Source of the DNA: Pseudothermotoga elfii DSM 9442 = NBRC 107921
GTDB taxonomy: Bacteria; Thermotogota; Thermotogae; Thermotogales; DSM-5069
Assembly: GCF_000504085.1 (NCBI RefSeq)
Contig: NC_022792.1
Coordinates: 248,001 to 312,000, forward strand
DNA: 64,000 bases
Reading direction: 5' to 3'
A model generated the notes under the pieces. It was not told the origin of the DNA and made no database searches. It saw nothing but the letters and a program-made list of their open reading frames with translations. Made by a program: the position numbers and the translations under genes. This document shows, one piece after another, positions 9,433 through 18,946 of this stretch; positions within the stretch are counted from its first letter, which is position 1, and the number at the start of each line of letters is the position of its first letter.

Positions 9433-10490
9433 CAAAATTTTGTATCGAAGCTCAGAATGTACCTTTGCTCTCCCATAATACCTGCGTGTTTGGAATATTC
9501 ATACACATATGCCGTGAACCCTATTTTAACAAATGGTATATCAAGCTTTACACCACCAGTAAGCCATCCGGCGTGCAACCCACCAAAAAGTTTTACAATA
9601 CCAAAATCTGTGCTCAATCCTAAATTCAATTTTCTGTATATAGATTTTTCCTGATTGAGAAGATCCTCAAGCTCTGCCGCAACAGTTAAAAATTGCCAGT
9701 TGTAAGATGCACCAATTGATAGGATATACCTTGAAGAATTAATCAGTACATCGTTTGAATTATAAAAAAGACTGGCACCGAATCTGAAATTACTAATGTC
9801 ATATATTACTCCAGCGGAAGCTGTAAAGAACAAATTATTTATGTTCGAGAAGATTTTGTTCACGTCATCTGGGACAATATTTTCAAATGAATTTTCGTCA
9901 AGTAAATTAACAGATGCTGGATAATCTGTCCCGGTAGCAGGCACGAGAAATCCTGCCATTCCTCCACCGACCGAAGCTCCAATTTTCAAATTTGAAATTT
10001 TGAACGAGCCCCCAAAAACGCCAAAATAACTCGCCCAGGCACCTAATTCAACATCCTCAACTCTCATGAGAGACAGATTCCAAAAAGCACTTGTCTGAAA
10101 AGCGCCCATACCTCCAAGTGAGATATTTCCTAATTTCGACCCGTATCCTGCAGCAATATTCCAATCGTAGCTGTGCACGCCCTGCATTGAGACGAGAAAC
10201 TCTGTATCACTGGCTAACTCTGTTATAGAAGATGGGTTTGAGATGTATGGGAAAAGTTTGGAAATTGACATCACATTGTTTGAAACACCTATTGGTGAAA
10301 TAATTTCAAAACCAGGCGTATACAGAGCCGGGTTTAATATCAAAGCTCCTAATCCCTGGCTTGTCGTGACATATGTTCCCCCCATACCAAGATTTTCAAC
10401 AGGTTTGAAAAATCCGGGGGAAACTTCCCACTGATAGGAAAACGCAGTGACAAACAACAAGCACAAGATCAGGATCATGAATTTTTTCAT
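9432..10490 (-). CDS. Predicted outer-membrane beta-barrel protein
   Basis: A 352-residue exported protein with no recognised enzyme domain. It begins with a signal peptide (about 1-18, cleavage likely after AFS). The mature part starts with ENLGMGGTYVTTSQG and NPALYTPGF, resembling the N-terminal plug region of FadL/PorV-like barrels. It then alternates Gly/aromatic-rich amphipathic strands and ends in YILSFDTKF; a terminal Phe is typical of outer-membrane barrels inserted by BamA. Its ATG overlaps the stop of the upstream lipoprotein gene by four bases, suggesting joint function in the outer sheath. The role (porin, assembly factor or structural) cannot be told from sequence. Confidence 0.75.
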   Translation of the reverse strand: MKKFMILILCLLFVTAFSYQWEVSPGFFKPVENLGMGGTYVTTSQGLGALILNPALYTPGFEIISPIGVSNNVMSISKLFPYISNPSSITELASDTEFLVSMQGVHSYDWNIAAGYGSKLGNISLGGMGAFQTSAFWNLSLMRVEDVELGAWASYFGVFGGSFKISNLKIGASVGGGMAGFLVPATGTDYPASVNLLDENSFENIVPDDVNKIFSNINNLFFTASAGVIYDISNFRFGASLFYNSNDVLINSSRYILSIGASYNWQFLTVAAELEDLLNQEKSIYRKLNLGLSTDFGIVKLFGGLHAGWLTGGVKLDIPFVKIGFTAYVYEYSKHAGIMGEQRYILSFDTKF

Positions 10491-11438
10491 TCTGCATCAC
10501 CACTCAACAATTCAAAAAGATCTGGTAGATAATGTGCGTCATACAGATCCTGAGTAGCTGGTGCGTCTGGCAAATCAATATCGATATCCAGTGTTGTCAG
10601 AATATCTGTTAATATATCGTATGCCCATACGAATTCATCACAGGAGTTTTCATCATGATACAACCCACTTTGGGTATTGCTTGCATATTCTGTGAAGGAA
10701 GCAGGGCTGGTGATGGTATTCTTTACGAGATCTTCGTCGGTTATAACTCCGTCATTGTCGATGTCTAAAACCAGGTTTAACATATAACATATATCATACC
10801 ATGCGCAGAAAGCTGCATAAATCATGCTTGCATCATCTGTTGTAGATATCAGGGCGTAATAGCCAGAGGTAAGAAATTTTAAAAGTTCGGCGTTATCCAT
10901 AAAACTGGCGACAGATGAGACTATTGTGCCGGCTTCAGATTCCAGGATCTCCCAGAGGTTTTCTGAACTTTTCATGCTTTTTGGAAGATAATCTCCAATG
11001 TTAAAGCCAAGTTCCTCAGCAACTTCGCTCAGATCGTCAATCACCTCGTTTACACTTTTTTCAGATTTGCTGGCAGATGCTTCCAGGAGAACTTTCAAAG
11101 CTTCAACCGCTGTTTCATTGAGCTCATCTTTTTTCTCGTACAGGCTCTGAGCAAATTCGTACAGAGTACTTGTTGAATCAAGAAGAGAAGTCAATTGCTC
11201 GTTTGTGAGATTAAGTCCAAGAATATTGTTTAGAACTGAACCTGATAGAGCAATAGCTTTCGTATAATCTTTAGAACTGAGAGCGTTTTTCGCATTTTCC
11301 AGTTTTTGTTCATCTGTTCCACTCGATAGAAGTGATTGAAATTCCAGATCTCCAAACAAGTTGAAAGCGCAGGATGATAGCAACAAAATCGACGCCACGA
11401 TCAACCAGAGTGTGGTAATTGTTTTCAATTTCATCATA
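10487..11438 (-). CDS. Predicted lipoprotein with helical repeats and an EF-hand-like loop
   Basis: A lipoprotein of about 316 residues. The signal sequence ends in a lipobox (LLSSCAF), so the protein should be anchored by its Cys near residue 24. The mature region is mostly helical; KNALSSKDYTKAIALS resembles a TPR-type helix pair. DIDNDGVITDED near residue 230 has the D-x-D-x-D-G spacing of a calcium-binding loop. The first of two adjacent ATGs (11438) best fits the purine-rich SD GAAAGG six bases upstream. It overlaps the barrel gene by ATGA and follows the EF-hand-like gene by 44 nt. No specific family recognised. Confidence 0.72.
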
Positions 11439-11482
11439 CCACCCCTTTCCAAAATCAGATGATACTACAGTAAACGGTTTTA

Positions 11483-12403
11483 TTATACTTTTAAATTTAT
11501 CTGGTGTATACTTTTTACTTGTCCATCTTCTGTTAGATAAATGCCTGTATTTGTTATAACTCCATCATGAATATCGAAAGGTGTTTTCACAAATTCCAGA
11601 TAAATTGCCCCTATGTTGGTTTCTTTCAATGTCATGAGCTTTGATTTCCCATTCTGGTCAGCAAACCAGACTTTCAATTTTGCAAAAACGCTGTCCGATT
11701 CGTCAATCCAGTTATTTCCATCCTCGTCGTATCTGGCAAGCTCTAAAAAGCCATTTCCTGTCCTGGGTCCGAATAATTCTAAGCCGTTTTCGATGACGCC
11801 ATTCTGATTCAGATCGAGTGCCAGGAAAGCCCCGTTTTCTGGAAGGTGAATTTCATCGGTCACATTATCCAGATCGAGGTCTAATTTCACTTTTTTATCG
11901 GAGAATTCGACTGGCACATTTGAGAAATTCAGCAAAAGAGGATCCTGTAAATTTTCATGCATGGAGAGATTGATTTGCCTTGTAATTTCAAGCGATCGGC
12001 TCATCTTCAGAGAAATTTCAAATTCTAATTTTCTGCCGTCGTTTGAAAAAACAGTACCTTTTGCAGCAAAATGCAGTTTTTCTTCCTCAATGTATTTTTC
12101 TCTGATATCGTATATAACATTTGAGTCAACTGGCAGGTCTGGTTCCTTAGTTCCAGAATTTTGCGGTCTTTCTTCAAATTCAAGTACAAAGATTCTGATC
12201 TTTTTTCCTGTAAATTTCTCCAGTAAAAATTTTATGAGTCTTAGTTTTAGTTTATCTTCATCACTCAATCTTATTTCAAACAGATTTGTGTCTGCTTTTG
12301 CAGCCTTAATATTATTTATTGTTCTGTACCTCCCGGTTCTTTCGTAAAATTTCACATGTGAGTGATAACTTTTCATGTTTACATACGAGCTTTCAATTTT
12401 CAT
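11483..12403 (-). CDS. Uncharacterised protein with EF-hand-like calcium loops
   Basis: A 306-residue protein with no signal peptide or membrane helix. The N-terminus (MKIESSYVNMKSYHSHVKF) and the C-terminal block LDLNQNGVIENGLELFG...YDEDGNNWIDESDSVFAKLKVW resemble a proteobacterial family of unknown function that carries D-x-N-x-N-G and D-x-D-x-N loops and is often likened to RTX/VCBS calcium-binding regions (recalled, not searched). The two loops are about 30 residues apart. It is the first gene of a three-gene minus-strand set with a lipoprotein and a barrel protein, the lipoprotein also having one calcium-type loop. The start ATG follows GAGGTG. Function unknown. Confidence 0.7.
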   Translation of the reverse strand: MKIESSYVNMKSYHSHVKFYERTGRYRTINNIKAAKADTNLFEIRLSDEDKLKLRLIKFLLEKFTGKKIRIFVLEFEERPQNSGTKEPDLPVDSNVIYDIREKYIEEEKLHFAAKGTVFSNDGRKLEFEISLKMSRSLEITRQINLSMHENLQDPLLLNFSNVPVEFSDKKVKLDLDLDNVTDEIHLPENGAFLALDLNQNGVIENGLELFGPRTGNGFLELARYDEDGNNWIDESDSVFAKLKVWFADQNGKSKLMTLKETNIGAIYLEFVKTPFDIHDGVITNTGIYLTEDGQVKSIHQINLKV

Positions 12404-12459
12404 TTCTTCACCTCGACAATAATATCGGCTAAAATGAGAAAAACTGGAATTTTCACGGA

Positions 12460-13275
12460 TTATTCAACCGACGAAGCCAATGTTATACAGGCCCTGAAGA
12501 CCTTATAAGCCTGCATATATGTCGAAGCTCTGTATATTACAGTCCTTGCATCTTTTCTCTCAACTCCAGGTATAAGCAGGGACATCTCGGCAAAAATTGA
12601 TTTTATAAAGCAAATTTCTAATTCAACCGGTTCTTTCTCTACAGTTGGTTTGAATTTCTTTATATTTTCAAGTGCTTCTTTCACGCCTTTTTTTATTCGT
12701 TCTTTACTCACTTCGAAGGGGTAAATTTTTGCTGAATATCTGCCACATGCTTCTTTCACAACTACGCCAACAAAATCATTTAATTCTTCTTTTGCACATT
12801 TTATTGTGTTTTGATCGCCAGTGATGAGAACAACGGGCACATTAAAGCATCCGGCGAATCTTCCGTTTAGACCAGATTCACTCAATGTTTTTCCGTTCAC
12901 TTTTGTGTAAAAAACCTTGCCTGTGTAGGTATGATCCATTATAGCTTCGGTGCCGGCTTTCGCATGGTAGCCTATAAGAAAAACCCCATCGAATGTTTCG
13001 TCAATACCCTGCATCATGCTAAAAGGCTTTGGACTCCCGCTAATCAAAATGGCCCCGGGGTGAAGTTCTTCAATCAGTATATTGTCCATATTGTTGTGTG
13101 AATCATTTACAACAATTTCTGTGGCACCAGATTCAATTGCAGCTTCCACAACGGTGTTGATTTCCTTTGTCATAAGTTTTCTGAATCTTTCGTATTCTCT
13201 GTGACCGGGTTCAACATGTGATAAATTAACAACACCAGATATGCCTTCCATATCAGCTGATATAAATATCTTCAT
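12460..13275 (-). CDS. M55 family D-aminopeptidase (DppA-like)
   Basis: A zinc-dependent peptidase that frees N-terminal D-amino acids from D-amino-acid peptides, in Bacillus DppA linked to recycling cell-wall peptides. The 271 residues show the family signature: MKIFISADMEGISGV at the N-terminus (Asp8 and Glu10 as metal ligands), VNDSHNNMDN near 57-66, and GYHAKAGTEAIMDHTY near 105-120. The C-terminus is shorter on motif but colinear. The ATG has a GAGGAGG SD. It diverges from the NlpC/P60 gene, and both products would act on wall peptides. Confidence 0.9.
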   Translation of the reverse strand: MKIFISADMEGISGVVNLSHVEPGHREYERFRKLMTKEINTVVEAAIESGATEIVVNDSHNNMDNILIEELHPGAILISGSPKPFSMMQGIDETFDGVFLIGYHAKAGTEAIMDHTYTGKVFYTKVNGKTLSESGLNGRFAGCFNVPVVLITGDQNTIKCAKEELNDFVGVVVKEACGRYSAKIYPFEVSKERIKKGVKEALENIKKFKPTVEKEPVELEICFIKSIFAEMSLLIPGVERKDARTVIYRASTYMQAYKVFRACITLASSVE

Positions 13276-13361
13276 GGATTTTCCTCCTCTCAGAATATAT
13301 ACTTAGTTTATAGTGTTTTTTTGATTTTTCAAAAAGATTGAACCCAAAGGAGAGTTGTCAG

Positions 13362-14417
13362 ATGGTTGTGAAGGAGCTCATAGAGTCGTTTAAGAGAGAA
13401 AATAAAATTGATGAGAGGGAACAGATATTTTCTGTCCTGCCTTCGATAGAAGGATCCACAGTCCTTTTAAAAGGTTTTGTGGGGGAGCAGAGAGTAAAAA
13501 ATCTTTTGATTCAAAAAATACTGGAGAATTCAAAAATGAATGTTTTGGATCAGATAGAGCTTTTGCCTGAGAAGAAATTTTTGAATATGTATGGAATTGT
13601 TAGAAAATCTGTTGTAAATCTTGTAAAAACCCCAGAAACGAACGATATAGTGACCCAGGCGCGCATGGGTGATTTACTGAAATTGTTTAAATGTGTAAAT
13701 GATTGGTATCTTGTGCAGATGGAAGATAATTACATTGGGTGGCTTGATAGTTCAGGTTTCGTGATATATGATGAACCGTCGATTAACTCATATCTGGTAA
13801 ATAATTTTGCCGTAGTCATTTCAAAATTTGCAGCTGTTGAGGATTCGTCTATGGTAGAAAAAATAGTGCAAGGCACGGTATTACCATATTTAAAGGTTAG
13901 TGAAAATTACGTATGGTTACTTTCGCCAGATAAGGAGCAATTGAAAGTGAGAAAAAGTGATGTTACTCTTCATTCAAGTAGAAAAGAGGTGTTTTCAGTT
14001 TTTAGGGATGCCGAGTACATTATAAATATAGCCAGACAGCATACAGGACTTGCTTACCTCTGGGGAGGCACTACTTCTTATGGTTTCGATTGTTCTGGAT
14101 TTACACAGTTTTGCTTCAGAATGGGTGGATATTTTCTCAGAAGAGATGCAGATATGCAATTTGAGCAGGGTTTAGAGATAAACAGTAAAGAAGACATGAT
14201 GCCTGGAGATCTTGTTTTCTTTCAGACATACAAACCCGGTCCATCACACGTTGGTATTTATATCGGTAACTGTAGGTTTATTCATTCTGGGAGTAATGGA
14301 GTTACAATCAATAGTTTTGCTGAGAAAGATGAAGATTATTCTTATAAACTTGACGTTAATTATATTGGATCCAGAAGAATAATAGGCGCAGAAAATCTTC
14401 GCCATCCTTTTGATTAG
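13362..14417 (+). CDS. NlpC/P60 family peptidoglycan endopeptidase with N-terminal SH3-like region
   Basis: A cysteine peptidase of the NlpC/P60 type, which usually cuts D-Glu/meso-DAP bonds in cell-wall peptides. The C-terminal catalytic domain (about 225-345) has DCSGF with Cys244, HVGIYIG with His296 and FIHSGS with His308, a complete Cys-His-His triad. The first 220 residues look like two SH3b-type beta modules (GDLLKLFKCVNDWYLVQMEDNYIGWL). No signal peptide is evident, so it may act inside the cell like Bacteroides and Bacillus recycling homologues. The start is ATG 13362 behind AAAGGAG; an in-frame TTG at 13338 lies upstream of that SD. Divergent from the D-aminopeptidase. Confidence 0.88.
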   Translation: MVVKELIESFKRENKIDEREQIFSVLPSIEGSTVLLKGFVGEQRVKNLLIQKILENSKMNVLDQIELLPEKKFLNMYGIVRKSVVNLVKTPETNDIVTQARMGDLLKLFKCVNDWYLVQMEDNYIGWLDSSGFVIYDEPSINSYLVNNFAVVISKFAAVEDSSMVEKIVQGTVLPYLKVSENYVWLLSPDKEQLKVRKSDVTLHSSRKEVFSVFRDAEYIINIARQHTGLAYLWGGTTSYGFDCSGFTQFCFRMGGYFLRRDADMQFEQGLEINSKEDMMPGDLVFFQTYKPGPSHVGIYIGNCRFIHSGSNGVTINSFAEKDEDYSYKLDVNYIGSRRIIGAENLRHPFD

Positions 14418-14503
14418 ATAGATTAGTTTTATGGGAATCTTTCAGTTGAGTGTAGAACTTTAAAATGAAAAGTGAAGTAGCAGCAATTTTGGGAGTGTTA
14501 AAG

Positions 14504-17014
14504 ATGGAAATATTTGAAAAGATATCTCGATTGATTCAGTCAAAGGACTTTTCAAAAGCAAAAGAATTAGCTCAAAACATTCCTGATGAAATTGATAAAA
14601 ATAACACGCTTGGAGTTATATCTTTCTATGAAGAAAAAAATGACGATGCCATAAATTTTTTTGAAAAAGCGTTGAGAATAAATCCAGCACATTCAGATGT
14701 GCTTTTCAATTATTCAAAAGCACTTTTTGAAAAACAGAATTATTTTGAATCCTGGCGATATTTAACAAGAATACCCAAAAAAACATGGGAAATTTATGAC
14801 ATGCTCGGTGATACACAGTTAAAACAGGATAACCCGGCCATGGCATTACATTATTATAAAAAGGCTTATGAAATGTCAAGCATCAAAGAGCTTAAAGAAA
14901 AATATGACTCTATCAAAGAGCAGCACTTTAAAAACGAGAAACTCGCTATCTTTTGTCTTCCCAATATAGATAATTTTATAAAAGACATTGCAGAGATCTT
15001 ATCAAATATTTACAAAGTAAAGCTTGTTGTGACAACTGATAGTAAACAAATTGTTGAAGCTTACAACTGGGCAGATATTATCTGGCTGGAGTGGGCAAAT
15101 GAAATGGCAGTACAGATAACAGGCAGAATGAACAAAACGGGAAAAAGAGTCATATGTAGACTCCACAGTTATGAAGCTTTATCTACTTATCCAGAAAAAA
15201 TGAACTGGCAAAATGTTGATATTCTGATCTTGGTCGCCGAACATATGAGAGAAATTCTTGAAATCTACCACAATGACACATACAGAAAAATAAGTAATAT
15301 GATCAGAATAATTCCCAACGGAATAGATCTGAACAAATTTGTTTTCAAAAATCGCACTCCCGGATTTGACATAGCAGTTGTTGCCCATATAAGCCATAAA
15401 AAAGATCCCGCGGCGTGGCTTCAGGTAGCAGGCATGCTTAAGAAAATAGATAGAAGGTACGTTCTTCACATTGCTGGAGAATTTCAGGAGCTGCGTTATG
15501 CAAATTACTTCAGGCATTTTATTGAAGATGCAGATCTTGAAAGAAATGTCAAGCTCTACGGCTTTGTCAAGGATATTAATGCATTTCTTGAAAATAAAAA
15601 TTATCTTCTGTCAACGAGCATTCACGAGAGCTTCGGTTACAACATCGCCGAAGCCATGGCAAGAGGAATAAAACCGATAATACACAACTACAGTGGTTCA
15701 AAAGAACAATGGCCAGCTGAATTGGTCTATAGTTTTATTGATGAGATACCGGCAATGTTAGAGAATGAGTATTCGTCAGAAAAATACAGAAGTTTCGTAG
15801 AGAATAAGTTTTCCATTGAGAAACAGATCAAGAACATTGTAGAAGTTCTTAATTTGCTGCGGTGTACACAATCAAAGGTCAATAATGAACAAATGCTGTA
15901 TGGATCATCTAAGTTCACTGCAAATTATTGCAACCTTAAAGGCGTTTTTTCGGAAAGTTTTGTTTCAAAATGCTACGAAACAATCGACTCTTACAACCAA
16001 AAAAATCGTGATAACCTCGATAATTCTACCAAAGTGGTTGTAGATACAACCATAAGAAAGCCATTAGTGAGCGTTGTGACACCGGCATACAACGCTGCTG
16101 AATTTCTTGAAGCTCTTGCAAATAGTCTGTCAAAGCAATCTATCTTTCGAGATCTGCAATGGGTTATTGTTGATGATGATTCTAAAGACGACACACAACA
16201 ATCTATAGCAAAACTTTGCAAACAATATAAAGACATGTCTATCAAAGTCTTAAAAAACGAAAAAAATGCAGGTGCAGCTTATAGTTTGGAGAAAGGTTTC
16301 GAACACGCGAATGGGGAGTATGTAGCCTGGGTTAGTGCTGATGATTATTACATAGATGACAGGAAGCTGGAAAAAGATGTGAATTTACTTGAAAATTCCT
16401 TCGACGTTGTGTTTTCGAAATACAGTTTATTTGGAAGTTCTCCAGGGAATGCGAAAAGATACGAAACGATATTACCAGATAATAGTACAGAACTTTTCAT
16501 TCGCATAACTCTCAGTAATAATTTAAATGGCTCTTCGGTTGTTATGAAAAAAGAACTCTACGATCGAGCTGGCGGTTTCGATAAAATGCTCTGGAATGTT
16601 GATGGAGATTATGACCTTTTTTCAAAATTGATTCTCTGTGGCGCTAAGATTGGATTGAGCGAAAGTACGGTATTTAACAGAACGCATTCTGGACAGACTT
16701 CTTCTCGAAGTATTCTAATGAAAGTTGGTTCGTCCCTAACTCGAAGCAGGTTCTTCAGGATAGATCATTTAAGAACACTTATAAAGGACAAGATTTTCGG
16801 AGCTGGCAATGAAAGAATAATGTATTCACTTAGCATCAGATTCCCTTTGTTTTTTTTGGATTTATATAGAGAATCGATACAAATACCTGATTTTGAGAGA
16901 TCATCAATCAAGAATTTGATAGAACACTATAATAAATTAGTAGATTTTCTTTTTAGTTCTGAAGCATTCAAAGTTTTTTTATGCAATTACACAATGAAGG
17001 AGGAAAAATTATGA
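14504..17014 (+). CDS. Two-domain glycosyltransferase: TPR-like + GT4 + GT2
   Basis: An 836-residue fused glycosyltransferase. Order: TPR-like helices (about 1-130; NFFEKALRINPAHSDVLFNY), a GT-B/GT4 domain with IPNGIDLNKF (270-279) and SIHESFGYNIAEAMARG (from about 372), and a GT-A/GT2 domain from residue 520 (PLVSVVTPAYN) with VDDDS and an Asp-Asp metal motif in WVSADDYY near 612. It should add two sugars to one acceptor. I chose ATG 14504, six bases after GGGAGTG, over ATG 14465, which has no SD. It overlaps the first epimerase by ATGA. The position upstream of flagellin points to flagellin glycosylation rather than wall synthesis; that is inference. Confidence 0.85.
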   Translation: MEIFEKISRLIQSKDFSKAKELAQNIPDEIDKNNTLGVISFYEEKNDDAINFFEKALRINPAHSDVLFNYSKALFEKQNYFESWRYLTRIPKKTWEIYDMLGDTQLKQDNPAMALHYYKKAYEMSSIKELKEKYDSIKEQHFKNEKLAIFCLPNIDNFIKDIAEILSNIYKVKLVVTTDSKQIVEAYNWADIIWLEWANEMAVQITGRMNKTGKRVICRLHSYEALSTYPEKMNWQNVDILILVAEHMREILEIYHNDTYRKISNMIRIIPNGIDLNKFVFKNRTPGFDIAVVAHISHKKDPAAWLQVAGMLKKIDRRYVLHIAGEFQELRYANYFRHFIEDADLERNVKLYGFVKDINAFLENKNYLLSTSIHESFGYNIAEAMARGIKPIIHNYSGSKEQWPAELVYSFIDEIPAMLENEYSSEKYRSFVENKFSIEKQIKNIVEVLNLLRCTQSKVNNEQMLYGSSKFTANYCNLKGVFSESFVSKCYETIDSYNQKNRDNLDNSTKVVVDTTIRKPLVSVVTPAYNAAEFLEALANSLSKQSIFRDLQWVIVDDDSKDDTQQSIAKLCKQYKDMSIKVLKNEKNAGAAYSLEKGFEHANGEYVAWVSADDYYIDDRKLEKDVNLLENSFDVVFSKYSLFGSSPGNAKRYETILPDNSTELFIRITLSNNLNGSSVVMKKELYDRAGGFDKMLWNVDGDYDLFSKLILCGAKIGLSESTVFNRTHSGQTSSRSILMKVGSSLTRSRFFRIDHLRTLIKDKIFGAGNERIMYSLSIRFPLFFLDLYRESIQIPDFERSSIKNLIEHYNKLVDFLFSSEAFKVFLCNYTMKEEKL

Positions 17015-17958
17015 AAATATTGCTAACGGGTGGCTTGGGTTTCATCGGTAGGATGTTAAAAGTCAAACTTCAGGCTAAGGGACATGAGGTTATTGCGCTC
17101 GATTTACAAGTTAGAGATTATGATGATTACGTTCGTGCCGATGTGACTGAATTTCTTGATCTCTGGAGAACTGCAAAGACTTTTGATAAATTTGATTACG
17201 TTGTCCACATGGCTGGTGAAGTGGGAAGACTTGTTGGCGAAGAACATCCACATAAGATGATTCGAGTTAATGATATTGGGACCTTGAATGTAATTCATAT
17301 TTGCATGGAAATGGGATCAAACCTGGTGTATTTCTCCACTTCAGAAATTTATGGAAGGTTACTTGATATTCAAGAAGTAACAGAAGAAAGTGTAAACCAT
17401 CTTTCTCCATTTATGCTTAGTAATGTTTATGCAATTAGCAAGTACTTTGGGGAGGCTCTTGTGAACCACTATGTGACAAACTACAACTTAAAGGCTGTCG
17501 GTATAAGACCTTTTATGGTATATGGTCCTGGAGTTATTTCAAGTAAATATAAATCGGCGATTGACCAGTTTATATATAACGCACTAACGGGGAAAGAATT
17601 TTACGTGCATAGAGGTTCTGAAAGAGCCTGGTGCTACATAGATGATTTCATTGATGGAGTTATGCTTGTTTTGGAAAAACATGAGTTTAAAGATAATGTG
17701 TACGAGGCTTATAATATCGGAACACAGGAGTATAAAACAATGGAAGAAGTTGGAGAAATAGTTTTAAAATACACGAAAGCGCCAAGAGAATTGATGAAAA
17801 TAGTCGAACCGCCGGAAAAATTTCTAGTAACAAGAAAAAGGTTTTCAAACAAAAAGCTATTAAATTTAGGTTTTGAGCAGAAAGTACCTCTGAAAGAAGG
17901 TATAAAAAGAACTATCGAATGGCACAGGAGTGTTGTAAGTGGTAACAATAATTGGTAG
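17011..17958 (+). CDS. NAD-dependent nucleotide-sugar epimerase/dehydratase
   Basis: An extended short-chain dehydrogenase of 315 residues, probably making an activated sugar for the neighbouring glycosyltransferases. It has the NAD-binding TGGLGFIG motif at the N-terminus, the catalytic Y140-x-x-x-K144 pair (YAISK), an upstream STSE serine region, and the GIRPFMVYGPG substrate loop. It could be a UDP-glucose 4-epimerase-like or a dTDP-sugar dehydratase-like enzyme; sequence alone does not decide. The start ATG 17011 has a strong AAGGAGGA SD inside the end of the glycosyltransferase gene. The last 20 bases overlap the next epimerase gene. Confidence 0.85.
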   Translation: MKILLTGGLGFIGRMLKVKLQAKGHEVIALDLQVRDYDDYVRADVTEFLDLWRTAKTFDKFDYVVHMAGEVGRLVGEEHPHKMIRVNDIGTLNVIHICMEMGSNLVYFSTSEIYGRLLDIQEVTEESVNHLSPFMLSNVYAISKYFGEALVNHYVTNYNLKAVGIRPFMVYGPGVISSKYKSAIDQFIYNALTGKEFYVHRGSERAWCYIDDFIDGVMLVLEKHEFKDNVYEAYNIGTQEYKTMEEVGEIVLKYTKAPRELMKIVEPPEKFLVTRKRFSNKKLLNLGFEQKVPLKEGIKRTIEWHRSVVSGNNNW

Positions 17959-18808
17959 CGACGGCTTTATAGGTCATCGTGTAAAAAAATGGGCAGAATA
18001 CCTGAAAATAAATCATACCGGAGTGTATTTTGAAGACAAAGAAAAAGGAAATATACATTTTGAAGAGTACATAGGTAGCGAGTTATTAAAGGAAACAGAT
18101 ACCTTAGTGATAGCAGCGGGGAACTCCAATCATAATCTGCCGCGGCACAATTTTACCGAGGCTCTCAAAATGGATTTGAGCTACCTTGAAAAACTTGAGA
18201 AAGCAGAATTAAGAGCAGATATAGTTTTTCTATCAAGTGCGGCGGTGTATTATGGGCACGAAGGAAAGGTTGATGAAGAAACATCGGTTGAACCACTGGA
18301 TTACTATGGATTGAGCAAGCTTTATTCAGAATATATGGTAAGGCTTATAGCAGGAAAAACAGGAAAAAAATTGATCATTTACAGATTAACAAATGCATTT
18401 GGAAAAAACGAGAAAAGAAAAAGACTGTTTGACAACATAATAGAATGCATTAAGACAGGAGCACCGCTGAAAATAACAGGTAAAGGTGAGTCATATATAA
18501 ATCCGGTACCAGTAGAAAAAGTTGCTGAAATACTAATTAAAAGCGCATTAGAGATCAGAAAAGCTCTCGGTGAAAAAAAGCTCGAAGTGATAAATCTCAC
18601 TTCAAAAGAAGAAGTCAGGGTTATTGATATAGTAAAGAGCATTGAAAACAAATATGACTTGAAATGGGTGTTCTCTGGACAGGAAGAATCACCGGTAAAA
18701 TTTATTGTAAAGAGTCGTAAACTGGAAAATTTTTTGACCCGGCTTGGAATCGAAATAGAACCATTGAATAGAAGTATAGAAAGATTTCTCGTATCATATG
18801 GATTATAA
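17939..18808 (+). CDS. Second NAD-dependent nucleotide-sugar epimerase/reductase
   Basis: A 289-residue Rossmann-fold protein with a slightly degenerate dinucleotide motif (GSDGFIG, where GxxGxxG is usual) and the catalytic Y123-x-x-x-K127 pair (YGLSK), preceded by LSSAAVYYG. RLTNAFGK follows the active site. It is shorter than typical UDP-glucose epimerases and may reduce or epimerise the product of the preceding enzyme. The start is GTG 17939 after AGGAGTG, overlapping the upstream gene by 20 nt. The stop lies about 30 nt before a sigma-28 promoter. The exact product sugar is unknown. Confidence 0.8.
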   Translation: MVTIIGSDGFIGHRVKKWAEYLKINHTGVYFEDKEKGNIHFEEYIGSELLKETDTLVIAAGNSNHNLPRHNFTEALKMDLSYLEKLEKAELRADIVFLSSAAVYYGHEGKVDEETSVEPLDYYGLSKLYSEYMVRLIAGKTGKKLIIYRLTNAFGKNEKRKRLFDNIIECIKTGAPLKITGKGESYINPVPVEKVAEILIKSALEIRKALGEKKLEVINLTSKEEVRVIDIVKSIENKYDLKWVFSGQEESPVKFIVKSRKLENFLTRLGIEIEPLNRSIERFLVSYGL

Positions 18809-18839
18809 GGTTTGAATAATTCTAATCGCGTTTTTTCTC

Positions 18840-18866
18840 TAAAGCCTTCTAAAATTTTGTCGATAT
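18840..18866 (+). promoter_or_regulatory. Sigma-28 (FliA/SigD) promoter of the flagellin gene
   Basis: TAAA (18840-18843), exactly 15 bases, then GTCGATAT (18859-18866). This matches the motility sigma factor consensus TAAA-N15-GCCGATAA at 10 of 12 positions with the correct spacer. Transcription would start near 18873, giving a leader of about 75 nt before flagellin. It lies in the short gap after the epimerase gene, so flagellin can be expressed apart from the glycosylation genes. Confidence 0.82.
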
Positions 18867-18904
18867 AGATAATGAAATCCCATAGGCGCCCGTGGGTAAA
18901 GGTA

Positions 18905-18940
18905 ACTGCCAGGAAGGCAGTACAGAAAACAAGGAGGTGT
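18905..18940 (+). promoter_or_regulatory. Flagellin leader hairpin and SD with paired GGA sites (CsrA-like)
   Basis: A six-base-pair hairpin, ACTGCC (18905-18910) and GGCAGT (18916-18921), presents AGGAA in its loop. A second GGA (18933-18935) sits in the SD sequence AAGGAGG, 21 nt downstream. CsrA dimers bind GGA in hairpin loops and bridge to a second GGA at the SD; the hag leader of Bacillus subtilis has this layout. An additional weak stem, CCCAT/GTGGG (18879-18896), lies just upstream. The structure is visible; CsrA control is an inference. Confidence 0.5.
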
Positions 18941-18946
18941 GGTTTA

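Noticed and set aside
18872-18946. Upstream extension of the flagellin frame
   Set aside because: It runs through the leader hairpin and lacks an SD; the conserved MRINHN start at 18947 follows AAGGAGGTG.
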